DNA of 32,196 nucleotides, taken from contig NZ_JXDL01000001.1 in NCBI RefSeq assembly GCF_001590795.1, positions 2,826,181 through 2,858,376 on the forward strand, given 5' to 3'. The stretch's first letter is position 1; each line of letters starts with the position of its first letter. The stretch is from Bradyrhizobium sp. AT1. GTDB lineage: Bacteria > Pseudomonadota > Alphaproteobacteria > Rhizobiales > Xanthobacteraceae. This document shows, one piece after another, positions 32,057 to 32,196 of this stretch. Both the position numbers and the translations under genes were made by a program. The notes beneath the pieces are model-generated. The model made no database searches. It was not told where the DNA came from and saw nothing but the letters and a program-made list of their open reading frames with translations.

Positions 32057-32196
32057 TCAGGCCGCGCGGACGTTGGTCAGGAACTTGCTGACCTCGTTCT
32101 TCAGCCGGCCGGAGTCGTTCGACAGCATCTGCGCCGCCGACAGCACCTGCGAGGAGGCCGTGCCGGTCTCGGTCGCGCCGCGCTGCACGTCGGTGA
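32057..32196 (-). CDS. Methyl-accepting chemotaxis protein, C-terminal end (cut by window)
   Basis: The last 46 codons of a second chemoreceptor lie in the window. The visible protein ends in [19 protein letters not shown], then LKNEVSKFLTNVRAA. It aligns without gaps to the end of the receptor at 30129-31823 ([12 protein letters not shown], then [15 protein letters not shown]). The two genes also share an exact run of about 36 bases here. They are therefore tandem paralogues, probably from a local duplication. Whether this copy also carries a PAS domain cannot be seen. Confidence 0.9.
   Translation of the reverse strand, partial: TDVQRGATETGTASSQVLSAAQMLSNDSGRLKNEVSKFLTNVRAA

Overview
The window is GC-rich chromosomal DNA from an alphaproteobacterium. 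The protein style, codon use and families of intergenic palindromic repeats suggest a Bradyrhizobium or close relative; this is recalled from family resemblance, not searched. I see no rRNA, tRNA, CRISPR array, phage or insertion sequence. I support 26 coding regions, two of them cut by the window edges.

Layout: (1) 3-5661: the end of an SMP-30/gluconolactonase gene, convergent with ppc (PEP carboxylase). Then comes about 600 bases of non-coding repeat, a small secreted hypothetical protein and a YccF-type membrane protein. (2) 5866-14468: acyl-CoA metabolism, with three crotonases, two acyl-CoA synthetases, a 2,4-dienoyl-CoA reductase-like SDR and an acyl-CoA dehydrogenase. (3) 14640-19781: a minus-strand operon of crotonase, APH-type kinase and DUF6285 protein, divergent from an SDR, a VOC protein and an ACAD10/11-type dehydrogenase. 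(4) 19894-25474: flavin reductase-like protein, a GNAT-GFA fusion, a YghU-type glutathione transferase, a nitronate monooxygenase and a thiolase-like protein. (5) 25598-29960: a two-gene RND efflux operon. (6) 30129-32196: two neighbouring chemoreceptor genes, the first an Aer-like PAS receptor.

How the genes work together: regions 2 to 4 read as a fatty/organic-acid catabolic island. Acids are activated to CoA thioesters, desaturated, isomerised or hydrated, and reduced at double bonds. The most interesting part is region 3. The kinase, the small partner protein, the dehydrogenase with an aspartate at the base position and the SDR resemble the levulinate/4-hydroxyacid pathway of Pseudomonas putida (LvaA-E). 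They also resemble the kinase and dehydrogenase halves of mammalian ACAD10/11. In that chemistry a 4-hydroxyacyl-CoA is phosphorylated and the phosphate then eliminated. No transcriptional regulator, 3-hydroxyacyl-CoA dehydrogenase or orthodox thiolase with a visible nucleophilic cysteine lies in the window.

A second theme is the intergenic repeats. All five convergent gene junctions carry a palindromic element of about 80-130 bases, while three of the four divergent promoter regions carry none.
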